From positions 56,028 through 120,027 of IMG/VR virus record IMGVR_UViG_3300044612_002233: a stretch of DNA of 64,000 nucleotides. One strand, written 5' to 3'. Each line of letters begins with the position of its first letter. Position 1 is the first letter of the stretch. The notes under the pieces are model-generated. The model was not told the origin of the DNA. It saw only the letters and a list, made by a program, of their open reading frames with translations, and did not search any database. The DNA comes from a virus. Positions 41,201-50,200 of the stretch are shown here, piece after piece. A program made the position numbers and the translations under genes.

Positions 41201-44200
41201 TAGCTTGAGCCCTAGCTTCAAAATCGGGCTTAGCTTGTTCAGCAGCCATTCTTTCAGTCCAATTAACTCCATCTTTATGAAACTCCATACCTGATCCTGG
41301 ACCATATCCTATTGCTTCTTCCGGAATACCAGCCGCTCTATATGCGTCATTTACCGCATTACTAGCCATTCTGCCCATATTAGTAGAATTAGGTTTATTT
41401 TCCACCAGATCCAAATCGTTAATGATGCTACGATCTGTTGTGGCCGAAGAGTCCCCCATATTTGCCTGAACAGCATATCCTTGATTTCTATTCATATCTA
41501 TCTGACCAAGGCGTTGTTTTTCTTCTGGGGTGCTATATCTTTCTCTTCTGTCTCTCATCGTTCCGCTATGGTCTATTCTAGCATTCATAGCTATCTGAGT
41601 TTCTTTCCAAGTATCCTTATAATTACCAGGATTATATGAGTAATCAGTTATAACACTATTAACTCCTTCTTTTTCTTTATCTATCAGTTCCTGTTTCTGC
41701 TTATCGTCAAGTTGATCCCAAGCACCACCTACTCTGCCCGTAACCATATCGGTATTATTTTCTAATCTTCTTCTTGCTCTGGATTCAGCATAATCGGCCA
41801 CGTAAGCATTTTTGTCTTCATCTGTTGACCAATTGCCAGATACAGAATCTAAGGTAGATGCCACAAAATTCCTGGTCCCAGCATTAATTTCAGCATCCAC
41901 TAATTCTCTACCAGTTGCTTCATCAGATGCTCTTTCCTTACTATCTGAACTATTATATGATCTAGTTCTAGACTCTATATTTCTATTTATCTGTGTTGCT
42001 TCCTCTCTTTCAGCATCTAATTTACCCTGTACATCTGCTCTGGTTCTGGGTTTGGCTACTTTTCCTCCATCTGCTAAATAAACTACTCCGCCCTTACTAT
42101 AATTCCCACTATTAATAGCTTTCAATAATGGCAAGTGTTCTGCTGTTGATCTTGCATTAATAACAAACTCGCCCGGAGTTAACATGGCAGGAACAGTGTC
42201 GGTTCCTTGTGGTTGGAAATTTACTAATTGACCTTCACTAGCATAAATTAATCCTCCACGAGCCTTCGGAGGAGCAACTGGAGCAGCAACAGCTACTCCC
42301 GGATTAACTACTTTCTGTCCAGCAGCATTAACTCTACCCTCATTCATATCATTATTAAGCATACTAGCTTCAATAGTTGTTCTAAGATCATCTATACTAA
42401 CTTTAAGGTTAGCATTTGCTGATACTAGAGCCTGCTGAGATTCTAATAGAGCCAATTCTCCTTGTGCCTTAGTAGCATCAGCTTGTAATCCAACAGACTG
42501 TAAATATTTGCTAGAAGCTTCTTTCATTGCGGGATCAGCATTAGGATCTTCCATAGCGGCTATTGATTGTCTAACAAGCGGATTATTCATCATTCCGCTC
42601 TCTATCGCCATACTCTTTGTTAATTGTATTTGTTGTTGTTTGAAATAGTCAGCAACAGCTTGATCGGCGCTTACTCCTGGCTTTCCTTTGCCTTGAGCAT
42701 ATTGATTTCTTATATTTAATTCTTGAGCAGCTCGTACTCCAGGATCTTGTGATAAGGCCAAAGTTTCTTTTCTTTGATTGGCTAATACTGTATTACCAGC
42801 CTTGGTGGCTTCTCTTACACTTCCTGTTTCTCTTAATGTTTGATTAAATGCTTTACGAGCATCTCTTTGATTACTGGCATTGTTTAATCCTCCAGAAAGA
42901 TTTCGTTGAAGTCTTATGAATGTTTTATTAAGTTTATCAGCTTCTTCTGGGGTGTTAGTTAATAGCTGATTAACAAAACTTTCTCTATTCTTCTGAAGCT
43001 CTCTAACATTCTTTAAATTGTCAAATGCTTTTTCTACTAATTCTGTACTAGTAGCTAATGTATCTAAAGCTTCTCTGGTATCTCTTAGTTGATCATCTAA
43101 TGATCTTAGTTGTTCAGCAGACTTTTTAAGCTCATTAGGATCACTAATACCCTGTCTTTTTTCTTCTACAGCCGTTCTCTGTGCTTGTAAACCAACCATT
43201 CTATTCTGAATGCCGCGAACAGTCGTTTCTCCACCAGCTAATTTGGACACATCCCCCATAACTCTTGCTTGTTTCTCATCATAAGTTTCACCAACGCCCG
43301 TCATAACCTCTCTAAGATTCATATCTCCTTGAACTCTAATATCTCTAGCTTTCTTAAAATAGTTCTGAGCATCTTTTGCTGCTTTACTAGCATCCTTAAG
43401 ACCTTCAGAGAAATCGGCTAATGCCCCTTGTTTAAACGATGATAGGGCCTTTACTGCTTCAAGCGTTTTGACTCCAAAAGCCCCAAGAATATTATCAGAC
43501 TCTCCTAATCCTTCCCTAAAAGCATCTAATTCTGCTTGAGGCGTATCATTTTTTTTCTTAGCTTCTTCTGCTAAATTATTTATTCTTGTTTCTGCTTGTT
43601 TTTTAAGACTTGTCTTTTGTTCATCTGATAAGTTTGTTTTATCTATTTTTTCATTAGTAATTTTAATAGCCTCTGCCTTGGCTTCGTCAACTCCCAAACT
43701 TCCCTTGGTACTTAATTTATCTGCTATACTTTTTGTTATAGCATTAGGTAATTGTTGTTGTAATTGCGCTCCTCCTATTAACTGATTTCTAGTTTTTTCA
43801 TCAACTCCTGCTGTAGCTGATTTTAGAGCATCATTAAAGTCTTGTTCAGAATAGGCGTTTGGATTTTCAAGAACATTTAATTCTCTTAGCTTTGGACCAC
43901 TATCTTCTGATTGTCCTCTTAATGCTGATCTGCTTTTTTCTGCCGATGATTTTCTAACATCCGATTCGAATTTTATTCTATTAACAGATTCACTAACAAT
44001 ACTTGATAATTTTTCAAAACTAGCTGCTAGTTTTCTACCAGCTTTATCCGCCGCCTCTAAAGCATCAGACATCTGTTTTGTCTTTATTGCAGATTGGACT
44101 TGAACATTGGTCAGTATTTTTTCATTAGCAACTTCATCTAATATAGCATCTTGTCTTTGTTGTGAAACCTTATCATATCCACCTTCTGATATTATTCTTG

Positions 44201-47200
44201 CTCTAACCGTTTTAAGAGCATCTTCATCTGCTAATACTAATGCTCTTCTAGCCCCAATTAATTCTTTATCTGCTTGTATAGATTCTACACTAGCTCCAGT
44301 ATTAATTTTTTGTGATATTAAAGCAAATGCCTTATCCCCACTATCAGCATTTCTTTCTGCTTGTTTACTAGCTAGTTCATTAACATCCTGAACATCCATC
44401 TTCGGCTTTTCTGCTCCGGATAGAAACTGTGTCCATGTTCTAGTTAGGCCCTTTTCGTTTTCAGCAACTTTAGTTTCAGCAGCTACTGCTTTGAGTGAAG
44501 ATTCTGATGATCTAACAAGAGCCTTATCTAAAGCCTTTTGTAAATCTATATTACCAAGATCTTTCTCAAAATCCTTGAAAGCCTTAGCTAAATCTTTTTC
44601 AGAAGCTGCCACTTCTTCAAATCGTAAATTCTTTTCCATTTCTAGAGCAGCAGTTTTTTGCGCTCCAGTAAAATCAAAGGCAGCATCAGCACCGGCATAT
44701 AAAGCTGTACCTATAGCAACAGCAGCGCCTAGGTAGGGATTGATCGCCATTAACTGAGAGGCAGTAGTTAAACCAGTTGCTAGTGTTGAGCCAGTTTTTT
44801 CTATGGCCGCACCAGTTTTGGCAGCTCCTACTTTGCCTGCGTCTGTTGAGGTATCATACATTAGATTTGCAATATTTTTTCCTTGTCCACCCACTAAACC
44901 AGCAGCCATTCCAACGTCTCCCAAAGCTGTTCCAACGCCTTGAGACGCTGTACCTGAGAAATACCTTCCTTGGATGGCCTTTATAATAGGACTGTTTCTA
45001 ATATCAGTTAAACCAGCGGCCCCAACTCCTTTTTCTCCCTGCTCTTTGGCCATCTCATTAATCATTTCTCTTCTTTTACTAACTTCTTCCTTAGCAAGAG
45101 CAAGTGCTTCTGATGCTGATTTGACTGAGACACCTCTAACAGTTCCAGCATTCTTATACTCTTCTAATCTCATTGCAATAAGCTGCTTGTCCATCTGAGC
45201 TAATGTTTTACGATCAGTCATAGATTGAGAAACATAACTTTGAATATCAGCTCCACCAATGCCCATACCTGAAAGTTCTGATCTTTTAATTCCAGTAACT
45301 TTTTCTGTGGCTGATGCGAATGCCTGCTCTTTAATTTGTCTTTGTTCTTTTTCTAATCTTCTATTAGTTCTTCGTTCTAGTTTATCTTTGTCTCCTAATA
45401 ATGATGGATCTTTTTTGATTAAATCTTTTTCTATTTGTGATTTTCTTTGCGCTGTAATTAATTTTTCTTTTTTCTCGGCTTCTGTTAAAATAGCTTGCTG
45501 GGCACCACCCGAACCAAGAACTTTACCTGTTTTTGATTCTTTTAATCCTGCTTCTAAAAATTGTCGTTTTACTACTGCTGTTTTAGCTTGATCTCTAACG
45601 GCTTTTAGGGCTTTTTCTGCTGCTATTATAGTGTCTATTGATGCTCCGGTAATCTTGAGTCTTTCAACATCCTTAGTCATTGCCCTTTCAATATCTTTAT
45701 AAGATATGTCGGCTCCTGCCCCCACTTGCTCAAGAATTTTCTTAAAGCTTATCATGCTATAACCAGCTTCTTCAAAACCTTGTGCTAATAATTTAACGTT
45801 ATTAAATAGTTCAGATGAAGCTTCTAAGCTTTTACTATCAATAGTTTCTGGTCTAGTTTTTAATTTTTGAACTGCTGGTTCAGCAAGACCTTTTAATCCT
45901 TGCATTATTGCTTCAATACTAAAAACACTACCACCAGTAGCAAATCTTTGAATTACTCCTCCACCAACTACTCCGCCTTTATTATAACCCTGTATTTTAT
46001 CTGCTTTATTTAGTTTTTCTAACTTACCATATCCAATATTTTGAGCAGCTTTTTTATTAATTACAAATTCGCCAGGAGTTAATAATGCAGGAACAGTGTC
46101 TTGAGATGATATTCCTGCTTGTCCTCCGTTGGCAAAAGTTTCGATATTGGTTGGTTTTAAAGGATTAGAACCAGTATACTTTAATGCTAATCCTAGTGGA
46201 CGTTTAAATAATTCACTTTCAAATGAATTTATTAATTCGGGATCTCCACTTTGGAGTCTATTCATTATTTGACCAAGAATCTCACCTTCTCTTATGTTAG
46301 AATCTCCACCAGCATATAGTGCTTTTCTTGAGCCTTCTGCTGATTGTACTTTTATACCTGCTGACATTACTCCCTTAGATGCATCTTTTGCTATAACATC
46401 TCTAATTCCGGCCAATCCCTTTTCTTTATCAGGAGCTGCCTTATCTTTTATCTTATCAAAATTATCATAAAGCCATTGTGTAACAAGATTCTTTTGAAGT
46501 TCATAGTCTAGGTCATAAGTTTTTGGATCTAAAATTTCATCAAAACTTAATACCATTGGTTTGCCTGATGTATCACCACTAGTAACTGTAAATCCGCTTC
46601 CTCCTCCAACTCTCATTTTGGCTTGTTGTTCAGCTTTGTTCTTTTCTGTATATAGATAGAATCCAGCACCTTGACCATATCCAGTAGCAATATTACTTAA
46701 TGCTCCCTTTTCTTTAAAGCTTTTTAGCACACTATCATCAACACCAGTGTTGCTTCCATGATATAGTTTAGTCTTTCCTCCATCAGCAAACTGTTGTACT
46801 TTCATACCCTCAATATGTCTAATATCACCACCCAATAGTTTATCTTCTTGATCTTTACTGATTATTCTATCAATATCGTCAATTCTGAATTTTGAAGTTG
46901 GTGGCAGAATAAATTCTTTTTCTATTCTTGTCGCTGATCGACTTCTACTTAAATAATCTGCTCCGCTTTTGCCAGAAACAGGATCGATGTATTTTGATAA
47001 AGCTTTTATAACATCATCTTCTGTAGAAGTATCAAATATTGTCTTGTCAACATCAATAGATGGAATATTTTTATTTCTAAAGATACTCAACATTGCACTA
47101 GAGCCATTTTCTGGCTGAAATACAGCAGCGGTATCTGGAGATTCACTAGTAGATAATAATGATCCATTTAAATTAAAGCTTTTACCAATAGCATCAGGAA

Positions 47201-50200
47201 TATCTTTATTAGAACTTAATGGATTACCTATCTGAGTTAAGATGGTTTTTAATTTACCTCCAGCAACAGTAGAATATAGTTTACCAGAACGCTTTGAGCC
47301 ACTCATTGATTCTTTACTATTAAACATTTCCAATAAATCTTTTGCAGCATTCTTTGTAGCGTCATACGCTTTGGGCGGATCAGCATGGAAAGTTTTAAGA
47401 TATTCCATGAAAGAATCATTATCTTCTAAATACCTATTTATAAATTCACTATCAGTTCCACCACCAGGAAATGGTCCTGTTCTGTATTTGGCTAATGAGA
47501 CTAGTTGTTGTGGGGAATATACTTCTCCACCATCAACATATCTTTTCATCGGTCTAAGCCCAGGATCTGGTTCACCTTTTAGCATTTCAGCAAGAATTTG
47601 CTGTCGAGGTGTTGGATCTGATAATGTTTCTGGAGCTAATAATGAAGAGAAGTCTGTTTTAACGCCAGATAGGGCCGCTTTGCGTGCTCGTCTTTTTTCT
47701 AGCATCTCCTTGAATTCTTCAAGATTTAGACCAAAGGTTTTTGCATCTCTCGCCAAACTATTAAACTCTAAAGCACTGAATCCACTACCTTGTTCTAGAG
47801 AAAAATAGTCTACTTTAGATTTTGGAATGTCAAATGGAGATGGACCAATAGGTTCTTTTGAGAAAGTAAACCTTCTAGATGCTTTACCTCCACGAGCCAA
47901 TTTTTGTGGTTGTTCTAATTCTTTTGGTTCGGGAATACTGTATTGTTGTCTAAAATATTTTTGAAATTCTTCAACAGCCTTGCCTCTACTATTACTATCT
48001 ATTGTTCTTTTAACTTCTGTTGGAATATCAGGATCGATACCAAATATTTTTGCTGCTTTAGATCCAATACCCATTGGAAAGTCAATCGGACGAGTTCTTA
48101 AAGCATCGTCTAATATTGTAGCATCTGCTGATCCAAAAATTTGTTCTAGTAAAGCGCCTTCAATATTACCCTGACCTAATGTTTCTCTTTGTTTTTTGGT
48201 TAATTTCTTTGCAGATATTCCAAGAAGTTTGGCTGCTCCACCTACAATTTCTTCTGTTTGACCACTAAGATAATCAATGACATTTTGATATTGTGTTGGT
48301 AATCCTCTTTGAACTATTGATGCGTCTATTGATCTTTCTTGGCCAGACGGATCGACTCCAAGATTCCAAGTCTCTGGACCTAATAATCCAGTATATCCTA
48401 GCGGATTTAAGCCAACTAATCCTAATTGTTTAGACGATAATACGGCATTAGTTGTTTCTGCTAGTGCTGTGGCCTTTTGAGTTCCTTGTGATTCATTAAA
48501 TTTATCTATTAGATAGTCTCTTGTTGCAATATAGTAGGCGAGCTTGTCTGCTTTTGTTTCTGGTCTAAAGGCAGAATTCCAATATTTTAATTTTCCACCA
48601 TCAGCAGTATCTCGTACTGTTTTTCCTGAGAATGGACCAAAACTTGGATCGTTTGGTAGTCTTTCTGTTCCAAATCTTTTTAGAATCTCTGATCCTTGTG
48701 CTGGTAATATTCCAGAAGACTTTTTGACCTGCGTGGCCTTTTCTACATTTTTTAGTATCGCCTCTTCTAGTCCAGAAGGCATCTCTGTTGGAACTCCACC
48801 AAACTCACCAGCCATCTGTTCTGAAATTTGTGCTGATATGGCCTCTCTGGTTATGTCTGATGGTTGCGCAGATACAGGGGATTTTCTTGATGGGTCTAAC
48901 CCATAAGTTTCTGGATATTTCGCAGATAGAGCGCTTATTATATTAAATGCTCTATAGCCAAATGCTCCTTTAGATACTCGATCTCTTTTGTCTCTTATCT
49001 GCTTAACTTGCTCAGCTATTTCTGGATAATTTTTCTTTAGATCAGCACTAACATTACCATATGGACCACCAGGAGCATTTGATAATATTTCTGCAACCTC
49101 AGCATTGGATCGTACTTTATCTTGATCAACAAACTTTTGTATTTCTTCGATGAGCATAGGAACCATAGTGCTACGATTACGTAATTGTGCTCTATTGCCC
49201 ATTAATATTGATGCTATATCAGGATTCATTAAACTAGTAAGTGTTTTATCATCACCATTGAATAATGCGTCTCTAACTGCAGTAGCACTAATATCTTCTA
49301 TTCTGGGAATATCTGTAACATCTATTCCTGCTCTTTGGTATTTGCCTAATGTTTTATCGTCTTTACCAGAAGTTATTGCCATGGCGCCTTTTAATCTGGC
49401 GAATTTTCTTCTATCTCCAGCATCAGTAACTTCCATAAATTTTGGTAAACCACCAGCAGTCTGGCTTTGAGTGCTAATCATGGCATTTCCAAAATTCATT
49501 TGGCTGAATAAGGTTCTTATATCTGATGGGAAAATACCATATCGTGCAGCGTGGTCTATACCTTCTTTACCAACAATCATTGGAAGATCAGGAGCAACAC
49601 TAACAAGAATATCTTCTAAAGAAGAGTTTGGGTTTTTTGCTAACATGTTTTCTAATAAAGTATCTAACGCTCCTCTATGGCCTCTTGTTGGTGGGGCAAA
49701 ACCACCCATATAAAATCCACCAGCCTGAACTATTTCTGGTAGTTCGCTTTCTCTTTTACGTCTTAAACCGAAACTATCTTTTTTTCTTCCTAATACTGTG
49801 GCTCTTTTGCCAAGTTCATCTCGTAATATGGTTTCTTCCAGACCAAAATCAATATCAGCTGCTCTTGTGGTTCCTGGTTTACGACCATACAATCCTTCTC
49901 CTGTAATATCTCTGCTCTCTCTATTTGACCTAACTCTATCTTGTTCCTCTCTGCTATTAGAGCTTAATACATATGCTCTATCAACATCTTTTAAATAAGC
50001 ATCTAATTTAGTCTGACTAGCTGTAGATGTTAATACTATAACCTCATTAACTTTGTTTATATCTTCAGGCGTTAATATTTGAGAGCGAATTGTTTTTCTT
50101 AAAGTAGCATCATCATTAGCTCCCTTTCCGGTTGCTAAACTGCTTTTTCCACTTCCAGCAGCTCCAGCAATAGCTCTAAACCTAGATAGCGATCCACTTT

